Part shown: in pieces, positions 34,254 to 44,509 of the stretch | Numbering within the stretch: position 1 is the stretch's first letter | Layout: each line of letters opens with the position of its first letter | Assembly (NCBI GenBank): GCA_963678675.1 | Contig: OY783191.1 | Location: 21,688,024-21,752,023, forward strand | Direction of reading: 5' to 3' | DNA from: Xiphydria camelus | Lineage: Eukaryota > Arthropoda > Insecta > Hymenoptera > Xiphydriidae | DNA: 64,000 nucleotides | Translations under genes and position numbers: made by a program | Notes under the pieces: generated by a model | What the model saw: only the letters and a program-made list of their open reading frames with translations | Told to the model about the DNA's origin: nothing | The model's database searches: none

Positions 34254-34994
34254 TAACGGTCACTTATTGAATTCGTCATTTCTCCCCTTTACAAATCTGA
34301 CTGAGTGCATAGAGCGGTATTTATGAGTAGTCGCCGCGGGGGGTGACTTATTCCGGTCCATCCGGTAATTAGCCTCCCGCGAAGGATATGGAATTACATA
34401 CCTTAATATTTACTTGGCCCAACAAAATATTTTCTCCACCGTCATCAAGTATACATTTATTAACTGCAAATAAACTCTCTTCTCAGTATACGAACTAACT
34501 TGGATCGAGCGAACGAAGTATTCGCTAAAGTTACAAATTTCTCGAAAATCATAAACGGAATCAATGGATTGTACTTCCAAATTTGATCGTGATAAAAAAG
34601 TAATCGCTGTTTCTTAGAATGTGACATACATTATCAATTTTATTTTCTCTATTATCTTTCAGCGCGATGACAAATATTCGCCACTCTCAGTTTTTCACGA
34701 ATTTATATCTCAATTCACGCGTACGTACCAGTACACTGTAAAAAATCGGCAGTTAATGCGTAGTGATTTGCGGAGTGAATGCGGAATGGATGATTTTTAG
34801 TTAATTTAATCCCGTTTTTTGGAGTGAAATTCACTCCGAAAAAGATTTTATTTAAATTATTTATAAAAATTACTCCACGGATGAATTTCAGATAGGAATC
34901 GTCCACAAAATATTAAATTATAATACAAATAATGAAGTTATATTATTATCACTTTTTTATTACTTCAGTACTAATAATAATATGTTTAAATATT
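34254..34994. other. No gene; holds a segment repeated at 36597-36748
   Basis: 34598-34735 (TAATCGCTGTTTCTTAGAAT ... CGTACGTACCAGTA) recurs in the same orientation at 36597-36748 with moderate divergence. Otherwise no gene is seen. Confidence 0.5.
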
Positions 34995-34998
34995 TATC

Positions 34999-35045
<47 letters not shown>

Positions 35046-35075
35046 GATTACTATTACTATTATTATTATTAATAT
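34995..35075. repeat. (ATT)n microsatellite
   Basis: An imperfect ATT/TTA run of about 80 bp. Confidence 0.9.
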
Positions 35076-35339
35076 AATTCCATAAAAATATTATTTACAT
35101 GACTGATATCAAGATTGATGTGAATCATACGACAGTTTTGAGTTCAATGAATTTCTTGTCATTGAAAATAAAGAGTTTGTTTTTGGATTTGATAAGCCTA
35201 ATAATTTATCGTACTAACTCGAGATTCGTGTGTGTATATGTTAAATGATCAATTAGAGATTTACGCTAACTGAGATTTACGCGTCAAATACGTTGCGCGT
35301 GCAGCCGTGAGAGAATCTCTCATCACGCGAGTAAAGAAC

Positions 35340-35365
35340 GGTAGGACGAGAGCGCGAGTGCTGAC
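35340..35365. repeat. Lone end of the CCCGTCAGCAC TTAA family
   Basis: GCGCGAGTGCTGACGGGTTAA matches the right end of the element at 16883-17104. No partner end was found nearby. Confidence 0.6.
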
Positions 35366-35679
35366 GGGTTAAGTGCAAGGCGCCTGTGTCCCTTCTCGGG
35401 CTGCGAGAGCGTCGCGGGAGGGCACGGGACGAGCAACGAAATGAACTATGCGTCGCCCCAATGAGAAAAGTGCCTAACTCCGTTTTAAAAAATTGCACAG
35501 CAGAGAAGAAAAACTTTTTATCTAAACGTTATTATAATAGATGGCAGCAAAATTCCATTTTTGCCAAAAGCGGTCGAATACCGAATGTTTGGCGCAGTAG
35601 ACCTCCCACACACTACGCGAAGGATCTTAAGCCAGAACAAACCGCCTCTTCTGTTGCTTCGGTGGAGACGAAATGTTGC

Positions 35680-35775
35680 TGTATGTTGCAGTATGTTTCT
35701 ACATTTTGCAACATACAGAAACATACAGCAACACAGTGCAACAGAAAAGTTGCACTATGTTGCTTTGGTGGATCC
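35680..35775. repeat. GTTGC word array, right block
   Basis: Contains GTTGCTGTATGTTGCAGTAT and the inverted copy of the 33471 end (TGCACTATGTTGCTTTGGTG). Likely the right side of the same element family. Confidence 0.6.
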
Positions 35776-35784
35776 GCGCCTTTA

Positions 35785-36052
35785 TATTAGTGTATACTCC
35801 CGCCTCGCTCCCGAGGATCTACGGGGGGGAGCGCCGTGAAGCGGCGCGGGGGGGTCGGCGAGCGTAGCGTAGCGAAAATTACTGATTAGGATAGAGAGAC
35901 TGATTGTTGCAGAATTTCCGACACGGTTTTGATTTCACATTGAACGGGTATATGTCTGTATAAGTGACTATTTTTGAAAAAGTTACCTTTTCAGTTTTTT
36001 TCTTTTAGAAGAATGTTTATAATAAACTGTAATTTTTTTCTTTTAAACCAAT
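35785..36052 (+). repeat. Dispersed repeat with GC-rich 5' part, copy A
   Basis: Begins TATACTCCCGCCTCGCTCCC, then GAGGATCTACGGGG, GGCGAGCGTAGCG, then CGGTTTTGATTTCACATT, ACGGGTATATGTCT, and ends in AGAATGTTTATAATAAACTG. The same order in direct orientation is at 44221-44509. Confidence 0.8.
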
Positions 36053-36101
36053 TGAAGATAGAAAAATACGGTGTACGGATGAAGAGCACGTAGCAACGGC
36101 T

Positions 36102-36237
36102 TCCCTCTTTTACCCCTGTACCCTTCATATATTGTCGCACCGGTCTCACTCTCGTCGCCCTGACGTTTGTGTGTGCGTGCTGCTGCAGTTGGCTGCGAGT
36201 GTCAGTGAGACAGAGGGTTGCTGTCGACGTTTCGAAG
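36102..36237 (+). repeat. Dispersed GC-rich repeat, copy 3, left part
   Basis: Matches copy 2 (31968) up to GTGTCAGTGAGACAGAGGGT. The continuation, CATTAGCTTCTTTCCAGCGC, is found at 43914, on the far side of the Harbinger element. The transposon therefore split this copy. Confidence 0.8.
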
Positions 36238-36240
36238 TAA

Positions 36241-36600
36241 AGGTCCAGATACACATGCTAGTTTCGAGCACGCAAGCATGCTTTTTTCCAGGAAGTGCTC
36301 CTAGAAGCATGTGTATCCAAGTCTTGCTCGTTTCGAGCATGCTTAAAATAAGCATGCTTATTTAGAAGTCCAGATACACATGCTAGCTTCGAGCACGCAA
36401 GCATGCTTTTTTCCAGGAACTGCTCCTAGTAGCATGTGTATCCAAGTCTTGCTCGTTTCGAGCATGCTTAAAATAAGCATGCTCACAAATCGACCGACGG
36501 TTGATTTTCGAGCATGCTTCCTGAGGCGGGGGTGAAAAGGGGAACGCTTATGAGCAAGTGTAGACGGTGTTTGCTAATAAGCATGGTCATATCCGTCAAA
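36241..36600. repeat. Left subterminal AGCATGC array with duplicated terminus
   Basis: GTCCAGATACACATGCTAG starts at 36243 and again at 36368 (offset 125 bp). Each unit has AAGCATGCTTTTTTCCAGGA, AGCATGTGTATCCAAGTC and GAGCATGCTTAAAATAAGCA. The array thins out after GAGCAAGTGTAGACGG at about 36552. Confidence 0.85.
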
Positions 36601-39019
36601 ATTAATCGCTGTTTCTCAGAATCTCACATACATACATTAGGAATTATAATATGTTTTCTCTTCTATCTTTGACCGCGATAATAAATATTCGCCAGTTGCA
36701 GTTTTCTACAAATTATTATCTCAATTTACGCATACGTACCAGTATCTCGCGCATGCATCGTGACTAAGGGCTGATAGTGCACGCACTTCGGGCGGTATAT
36801 TTCGGCAAACAAAGACTGCTAATGTGTTCGCAGTCCTGCACCATTCCCGGAAGGCTAATTACCGAACGAATTGCAATGAACCACTTCTCGCAGATACCGC
36901 TATATTTCGAGTATACCGTATATAAGTCCGAGCCAATTACGCGTTGTCAAAGTCAGTGTGTTCGGGCTCGGCGTTTAGGTATCCTCTCGTCACGCACTCG
37001 ACGTCCCCATTCAGAGAAACAGATGTGCCGGGTCAAACAGGCCATAGATGAACAATGAGGTGGGTCGAAACGGCACCACGGCGAGCAGTGACATTTTCAC
37101 TTTTTATAGATGACCTTTCCGCAACCGGCCGAACGGAGAAGGTCCGCTTCGACCCAAGAACGGCGCGAGCATTGTTTAATTGTGAAAATTCAGTTAGGAG
37201 AACATAACGCGGAACGAGAATATAACGCGAAAGGCTAGGCTGTATTCGCGATTCGTGATGCGCGATCTTCATCTTTTCATCTTTCGGGACGAACTGGCAT
37301 GGCGCGCTACTATGCGTATCATCAATTCTTTTGATGATCTGTTTCATTATATCTTTGAAAGTAATACAGATACTGACAAATTTATAATAAACTTTTCTGT
37401 TGAGCAAAACAAAGCCTACAAAAAAGGTTATTAAACATTTTTTCTCTATCTGGCTTGGTTTCGTAGACATTGTCTACTATGCTCAAAAAATGTCAGCCTA
37501 TAGAGAGTCAGAAAAAATTATTAAAAACATACGTATGGAGTACAGCTTTATAGTACAGTTTACATCCCTCAGTTTGCGGAAAAATACGTGCTGCGTTATT
37601 ACATTCATTACTGTAGGATTCTTGGTGCTTACAATTATTTTCGTTCAAAATTCAACTGCCTTTGTATTCTTATTTTTGCGTGTCCGGAGAAGGGACAATT
37701 TATTACTTCATGGCTCTTTCTCGAAAGTACAGAAAGAGGGGACTACGTTCTTACCGGGTTTTTTTCCGAACATGTGATAACCAGACAGTCGATGTATGAA
37801 CCCATGCCCTTCGGTGCGAACCCCGAATGCCAAAACCCCTTTTCAAGGACCCTTGTCTTTTTCCTATAGTGAAAACTTTTTAAGCTGTAAATCTCACTTC
37901 CGCTTATCCTTGATGCAGAGTATTTTCACAAAATCGAGACGATTCTTCCTTGTGCAATTATTGGCGGAACCCAACAACACTGTCGTGCGTTGAAAGGGAT
38001 GTAGAAAAGTGGAAGTGATATTGTGTTTAATTATGATGAGGATTAACCAATGGAAATAGAATTTGAAGATTATTATTATGTATTTCAATCATAGTATTAT
38101 GTTTTTCTTCTTCTTATACTTTTTTTAAGTAAATATTAATTGATTTTTTGCAATAGTATGTCAAATTAAACTCTGACATTTCCTGCTATTTTTAGGTGAA
38201 TTATTCGATTTGATTTAAACATTCCTTCTATTTCTTTGAATTACTATTATGTGGATAATTAATAAATTATTTTTAAAAACTGCCCTTTCTTTTAGTAAAT
38301 ATAAAAAGCAAAAATTCTCCTGAGTACAAATCTCTTAGTAGATCCTTGCCAGTATATCTGTAAATAAATTGTGTAACAACAAATATTAGCCCAGCTGGCT
38401 TTTTCATATAGAAGTGACTCCAGAGAATGAATCGTCGTATGAACTTATAATTCTGTAGTTAGATGGCAAAATCAGATACGTCATATCTGATTTTCATTGG
38501 ACATATCTGATTTTGCCATCTAAGTACACAATTACCTGTATCTATTTTTGAATAGTGAAACACTCCACCATCTCCGTTTTTTCCGTTTGTATCTTTCTTC
38601 TTCTTTTGCACCATAATTATAAAAATAGCACTAGCTAGTGCCAGATCATCGTCGCTTAAATGTTGGGTACTTTTAATAATTCCTTATTTCGACTTATGAT
38701 TTGTTATACAAGAGAATAAAAATTCTTACTTCTGAAATCCAAAACAACTTAAAGAGTAGAAAACAGTAAAAATAGCTAAGGAAGGCATTGTTTCATCAGT
38801 TTTTGTAATACATAGTTTTGGCGCCGTAAATATGTCACTTTGCCCTCGGAGGAACTCAGGAGGACCAGACTCCGGTTAGACCACCGAAGGTCAAGCCTCG
38901 GAGAAACTCACGCCTACGTATTCTCTAGAGTTTTCACGGCAGAATCTCTGACCAATCAGAAAGGCCTCCGTCAGGCCTTCCCCCGACAACTACCCTTTTT
39001 TGGCGTATCCGTAAGATGA
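36601..39019. other. Harbinger interior, non-coding; a repeat and a small palindrome
   Basis: 36597-36748 is the second copy of the segment at 34598. A TATATAAG at 36919 precedes a TCAGT at 36953, but no ORF follows that I can interpret. 38461-38523 is a perfect palindrome (TAGATGGCAAAATCAGAT and its complement). Confidence 0.5.
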
Positions 39020-39051
39020 TATAAGAAGAAAAACTCGAGGGCGCGGAGTTA
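39020..39051 (+). promoter_or_regulatory. Candidate core promoter of the MADF gene
   Basis: TATAAG at 39020-39025 lies 31 bp before the A of TTAGTTG (A at 39051), the standard TATA to initiator spacing in insects. The ATG follows 122 bp later with no upstream ATG noticed in the final stretch. Spacing and position support it; there is no transcript evidence. Confidence 0.5.
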
Positions 39052-39172
39052 GTTGCGAATTGTTGGTATTTTGGTTTGTCGCGTTTTTAGTTTTCCGCAG
39101 CCACCGAACACAGTGTATTGTGCATTCTAGTGCAGTGTAGATCAGTGTAGTGTATTATTATCTAGTGCCGAA

Positions 39173-42100
39173 ATGTCTCGCTGGGGAGATGAAAAAACAT
39201 TACAGTTTGTAAGTGAGTATCGGAGATACGAATGCCTTTGGAACCCGCGGTCACCATTGTACAAAAACAATATAGCAAGAAATAATGCTTATCAAGCTTT
39301 GATAACAAGCATGGACGACTCGACTGTGACTGTAAAAGTGTTAAAAACCAAAATTAAAAACTTGAGAACTGTCTACCACTCTGAAGTGAAAAAAATGGAC
39401 AACTCGAAGCGATCCGGATCTGGTGCCGCAACGGTATACAACCCACCCATGGCATGGTTTAAAGAAATGCACTCTTTCATTAGAGACACAAGCGACTACC
39501 GGGAAACTGCTGGTTCCGAATTGGTGAGTTTTTATATAGAGTTTTATAGAACAACTATATATTTATACTAAGAAAGGTTAATTCATTCATGACACTAAAC
39601 CTGCGAGTACGTTGCCTTAGAAGAACCAATTGTGCGAGTTGACCAAGATGTATAGGGGTTAAAAAGAACATTACTTTCTTCAGTAGTTATTGAATATATT
39701 TATTAATTAGGCATTCATTACTTATTTATTATTAAACATTATCCTATTTAATAAAATCCAGCACAATATAATCGGAAGTCGCGGTCACCTATCCCCATTA
39801 GTTATTTGATAATCGATCTAATAATCGATATAGTATTTGATAGCTAAAACGGGGAAATTCAATTTTATAAAATTAGTGTGGAAGTAAGAATATAAGAATT
39901 GACAGAAAAAAATTAATTTTTGAATTATTAATTAATCAATTATATTAACAAATATTTAATCACAAGTATAAACTGCAATTTTAATTTAGCGCATATTTTG
40001 TGTGAATGATGACATTTTCACATTGTTTTACTTCATATTTTATAAGAAATGTAATCAATCTTTACAAAAGAAATATTTCGTTATTTCGCAGTTTTAAGAA
40101 AGAATCAGGAAATCTACTCTACCAACTACATTATATGGAGATTTACAATTGAAGAGTGTAATTTCTAATCAGTGTAAGTGCCAAAAAGCTAAAGTTGGAA
40201 AAATCGACAAAAGCAGGCAGATGCTTCAAAAGAATGCCTACAGTCGAGCATGTCTTGTAGATTTTTGAGTTTTAAGCCTCTACGTATGCTTCTGCACATA
40301 GACCCTTTTTAGATGTATTGCGGTTTGCACTTACGACCGTTTTCAAGCAAAATATATATTTTTGCAAATATGGCACATAGACTAATTAGAAGTTATACTC
40401 TTCAATTATTGTCGTTCTGAAATACGTTTTTGGCGCGCGCTTGCGCGTGCAAATGGTCTAATTTACTCATTCATTTAAATCATATGATCTTGCCATGGTA
40501 CCGCTTCTGTTGTTTCAAAAAGTTCTGCGTAAGTGTTTCTTATTGCTTCTGCCCGTTGAGAGGCGTGGTTACTACGTGTAGGTGGTAAGCTTTCCAAAGC
40601 TGTACTCATTTGTGTCCTCCATGCTCCTGGTACCACAAGACGTTGTTGGATATCTTCAAAGTCGACAGATCTTTGTGTGATGTACATATCGGATGTTTTT
40701 CGAAGCCAATTGTGTAAAGAACAAGCAGCCAATGTAATGCTATCAACTTTTTCGGGACTCATATGAATGGTATTCAGAAGAACTCGAAATCTGGTTACCA
40801 AAATACCAAAAGTATTTTCAACAATTCGTCTGGCTCTCGATAAACGGTAATTGTATATTTTCTCTTTATGCGTTGGTGTTTTCGGATATGGCTTCATAAG
40901 GTAAGTTTTTAGAGGAAAAGCAGCGTCTGCCACAATAATTGAGTCTTCCGGTAAATTGATAGTATTATTTTCCAAAGCTTGTGCCAAGTTTGATCGTTGA
41001 AAAACACCTCCGTCAGAAGCTCTTCCATTTGTTCCCACATTTACATATGAAAAACAGTAGTTATCATCAACTAATGCCAGGAGTATAGTGCTGTGGGTAC
41101 CCTTGTAATTGAAGTAATCTGAAGTACCATCAGGAGCACGTATATTTACATGTTTACCATCCAGCGCCCCAATACATCCTGGAAAGTTCCATTTACTTCG
41201 AAATCCATGCTCAATTCGTTTCCATTCTTCATTGCACGGAATCTGTGAAGAATAAGAAATACATTGTAATATAGTATTTCACATATCTGACAATCCTAAC
41301 ACTATTTCTTTTTTAACAGGAATTAGAAGAGGCATCACAGGATTCTCGGCCAAGTGATGCTGATTCAAATTCAAACCCACTGTCGCCGCCGTCAGTCACT
41401 AACGTAATGTCTACACCCTCGACCAGTTTAACTGCGGAACAACGATCAAAATTCTGCTCATCTAGTAGCACAACGACAGGGCGTAAAAGAAAAAGGATAG
41501 AAGAAGAGCCGGTCAACGTTGCTCTACATCGTTTAGAAAATATAAGTTCTGCGATAAGTAAGGAGGTACAATATGACGAATTCCACTTTTTTGGACAGAA
41601 TGTTGCTGCCCAATTGCGAGCCCTGCCATTGGGCGAAGCATTGGATGTGCAATCTGAGATACAAACAGTTCTGACCGCGGCTAGACGTCGACACCTCTAC
41701 CCAACTTTGTCTCCATTTACATATTATTCCACTTTGAACGCACAAACCATTACTTCCACTCACCCTGCTTCAAATATACAAATAACGAATTATACCACAT
41801 ATCCCACTTCAATCATACCAATCATGACTTCCACGCGCCCTGCTTTAAATGTACAAATAACGAATAATACCATATATCCCACTTCAATCACATCAACCAT
41901 GACTTCCACGCGCCCTGCTTCAAATGTACAAGTAACGAATTATACCATATATCCCACTTCAATCACATCAACCATGACTTCCACGCGCCCGGCTTCAAAT
42001 GTACAAATAACGAATGATACCATATATCCCACTTCAATCACACCAATCATAACTTCCACGCGCCCGGCTTCAAATGTACAAATAACGAATGATACCATAT

Positions 42101-42642
42101 ATCCCACTTCAATCACACCAATCATAACTTCCACGCGCCCGGCTTCAAATGTACAAATAACGAATGATACCATATATCCCACTTCAATCACACCAATCAT
42201 AACTTCCACGCACCCGGCTTCAAATGTACAAATAACGAATGATACCATATATCCCACTTCAATCACATCAACCATGACTTCCACGCGCCCTGCTTCAAAT
42301 GTACAAATAACGAATGATACCATATATCCCACTTCAATCACACCAATCATAACTTCCACGCACCCGGCTTCAAATGTACAAATAACGAATGATACCATAT
42401 ATCCCACTTCAATCACATCAACCACGACTTCCACGCGCCCGGCTTCAAATGTACAAATAACAAATGATACCATATATCCCACTTCAATCACACAATCCAT
42501 GGCTGCCAAAAATCCTGTTAGAAATAGACAAAGAATGGCTTCATCTATGCTTTTTCACATGTCTTCCCAAGAACAAAATTATATTGAAAACAATGTCCAG
42601 CCCCGACAAGATATGTTGAGCAAAGCGTGGAACTTGTCTTAA
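39173..42642 (+). CDS. Harbinger MADF/Myb-like accessory protein, two exons, 557 aa
   Basis: Exon 1 is 39173-39523 (donor GTGAGT) and exon 2 is 41320-42642 (acceptor TTTTTTAACAG). Both ends are phase 0, giving SEL then ELEEASQDS. Residues 1-117 form a MADF domain: WGDEKTLQFVSEYRRYECLW at the start, W-N-P-R-S-P-L-Y, and KTKIKNLRTVYHSEVKKM, ending in the Y-x-P-x-x-W-F-x-E-M block. In PIF/Harbinger the partner protein binds subterminal DNA and helps the transposase enter the nucleus (family knowledge). The conserved C-terminal helix EFHFFGQNVAAQLRALP lies at about residues 200-216. Residues about 265-510 are ten tandem 25-residue repeats. The intron contains the catalytic exon of the opposite-strand transposase. 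Confidence 0.82.
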
Positions 42643-43564
42643 ACTAGATTAACGTTGTTGTCGTGTAACTGGTTATTTCGACATTTTATAAAATTTTTAT
42701 AGTAGATAGTTCAAAACATTAACTACAAAATGAGTACAACCCGACGACGATTGACCGTCTAAAACTTTAATTATACATTTTTTAAAATAATTTAATTTAC
42801 ATGTGTTTAGATAGGATTTCATCTATTTTAATTTTTTTTAATCAACGGCTCGACATTTTTCTTTGAAATGAACCATATAGTGTAGAAAAAGTATCAACGA
42901 ATAGCGATCTCGCGAGCGGCGGTTGGTGAAGACCGGGGGGTGTCGGGATCTTCGTAATTCGTGGCGCCCGAGTCCTCTTTTTGTCTCGATTTCATCTATA
43001 TCGACCTGCGTTTGGATGGATTTCGGAAGCCTCGGAAGTTTATACACTATATGGTTTCATTTCATTGAATGACCAGTTACACGACGACAACCTTAAGTGT
43101 CTACCATGTAATTTAACATAAATAAATACTTCATTTGTAATAATCATCACTGTTTTACTTACCCGCATATAATCCTTCAGAGCATTGTATATTGCATCAC
43201 AAACTTCAGGTATGAATGTTGCTATGGTACATCTCGAAACCCTGTGAAGTGCTTCTAATGTATACAAAGAATCTCCAGTAGCTAGATACCTCAATGTCAC
43301 TTCCAATTTCACTTTTGCCGGAATAGCATCTCGCATGTGTGTGTCTTGTTTTTGTATAGCGTTCCCAACTTTACACAGTAGCTCATCAAATTGATGCGGT
43401 AGCATACGTAAATGGTTTTTATATCCTTGAATATCTTCTCCTCGCATTTCTAGTAATAATCGAGTACTCGCTCCAAGATTCTCTCTCCTACTTAACCAAT
43501 CACGGACCCACATCGTCCTATTCCTCCTTTTTTTTTCTCTTTCAATAGAAGATTTCGTATGCAT
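40475..43564 (-). CDS. PIF/Harbinger transposase, two exons, 389 aa
   Basis: Exon 1 is 43564-43163 and exon 2 is 41242-40475; donor GTAAGT after D-Y-M-R, acceptor CACAG before I-P-C-N-E-E-W, both phase 0. Exon 1 has RTMWVRDWLSRRENLGASTR, then a helix-turn-helix region (KLEVTLRYLATGDSLYTLEA, HRVSRCTIATFIPEVCDAIY). Exon 2 has the catalytic core: GCIGALDGKHVNIRAPDGTS (first Asp), NGRASDGGVF (second Asp) and SRARRIVENTFGILVTRF (Glu). The length fits HARBI1-like transposases (350-400 aa). No stop or frameshift was seen, so it may be active. The 1920-bp intron encloses exon 2 of the MADF gene. Confidence 0.88.
41757..42506 (+). repeat. Ten 75-bp coding repeats in the MADF protein
   Basis: Unit TSTRPASNVQITNDTIYPTS followed by ITPII or ITSTM; ten copies, exact 75-bp period (for example GTACAAATAA at 42001 and 42076). 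The first units are more diverged than the later ones, which suggests expansion within the array. The unit is Thr/Ser/Pro-rich and probably disordered. The opposite strand is also open across the array by accident of periodicity. Confidence 0.92.
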
Positions 43565-43654
43565 TGAATTGCAAGTAATACAATTATTTTTTTCACTTCT
43601 GTGCGGATAGCCACTTGGTGTTCCATCTTTTCCACTGCACTGGCAGACAGCCTG

Positions 43655-43819
43655 TTAGGAACTAGCATGTGTATCCGAGTGCTTGCTTTAAGCATGCTTA
43701 TTTAAAAGCATGCTTAAAAGTAGCATGCTCATATCGAGCAAGTGTAGCCGTTAAAAGAGCATGCTTTTTTTAAGCATGCTCATAAGCATGCTTTTTTACT
43801 AGCATGTGTATCTGGACCT
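43655..43819. repeat. Right subterminal AGCATGC array
   Basis: Carries TAGCATGTGTATCCGAGTGC, several AAGCATGCTT/AAAAGCATGC words, and GAGCAAGTGTAGCCG, the same set as at the left end but arranged differently. Ends with the terminal inverted repeat. Confidence 0.85.
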
Positions 43820-43822
43820 TAA

Positions 43823-43960
43823 CTGTTCCGTGCGTTGCAAGGGGTTCGTAGTAATGCGACCATGAATACCTCGCCAACCTACGAGCCCAGGCAGTATGCA
43901 TTATCTTATTTCCATTAGCTTCTTTCCAGCGCCTCCTCGGTAAACGGTTCTACTTTTGGT
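43823..43960 (+). repeat. Dispersed GC-rich repeat, copy 3, right part
   Basis: CATTAGCTTCTTTCCAGCGC, CTCCTCGGTAAACGGTTCTA at 43914-43953 matches the end of copy 2 at 32098-32140 and completes the copy begun at 36102. Confidence 0.75.
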
Positions 43961-44220
43961 TGATCAACAAAATTGATTCAATTTCATTGAACAGTGCTTT
44001 GAGTGAACAAATATGTATAAGTAAAAGGTACATAAGTGTACGAAGGAACGTTTAATTAATTTTTCATTTGCAAGCACCATGCCACGTTAGCTAACATGGA
44101 AATAATCCCCTCCTATTAAGAAACAATGGATTAATTCCATGTTAGCTAACGCGAAATTAAATGTGCACGGTATTAGAAAATAAAAAGTTAATAAATAATC
44201 AATGTCTCTTCTACGCCTTC

Positions 44221-44509
44221 GTATTAGTATACTCCCGCCTCGCTCCCGAGGATCTACGGGGTGGAGCGTCGCAAAGCGGCATGGGGGAGTTGGCGAGCGT
44301 AGCGAGCAGAGGGCGGAGCCCCCTACTCTGTTAAAAATTACTAATTACGATGGAGATACTGCTTGCTGCAGAATTCCCGACGCGGTTTTGATTTCACATT
44401 AAACGGGTATATGTCTCTATAAGTGGCTTTTTTTAAAAAAGTGAATTTTTCAGTTTTTTTCTTTTAGAAGTATGTTTATAATAAACTGTAATTTTTTATA
44501 AACCAATTT
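44221..44509 (+). repeat. Dispersed repeat with GC-rich 5' part, copy B
   Basis: Same order as copy A (35785) but keeps an extra GC-rich hairpin, GGGCGGAGCCCCCTA, after GGCGAGCGTAGCGAGCAGA. Because A and B flank the Harbinger-split repeat, they might be the ends of one older element. Confidence 0.8.

Larger units (their letters stand above)
36241..43819. mobile_element. PIF/Harbinger DNA transposon, apparently complete, 7.6 kb
   Basis: Both ends carry AGGTCCAGATACACATGCTA followed by GT (22 identical bases), and both are flanked by TAA (36238-36240 and 43820-43822), the 3-bp target duplication typical of Harbinger. Each subterminal region is filled with AGCATGC words. The interior has the two genes expected of an autonomous member: a MADF/Myb-like protein (+) and a transposase (-). 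Both are intact once spliced. The left subterminal region contains a 125-bp tandem duplication of the end. The alternative that 36241-36600 and 43655-43819 are separate MITEs flanking a different element is less likely, because terminus, duplication and gene content all fit one unit. Confidence 0.78.

Noticed and set aside
36909..36960. TATATAAG and TCAGTG pair as a promoter
   Set aside because: Spacing is 34-36 bp rather than about 31 and no interpretable ORF follows; mentioned only as part of the Harbinger interior.
41940..42509. Long antisense reading frame opposite the MADF repeats
   Set aside because: It is created by the 75-bp periodicity; every unit repeats the same residues and there is no start context, splice site or family similarity.
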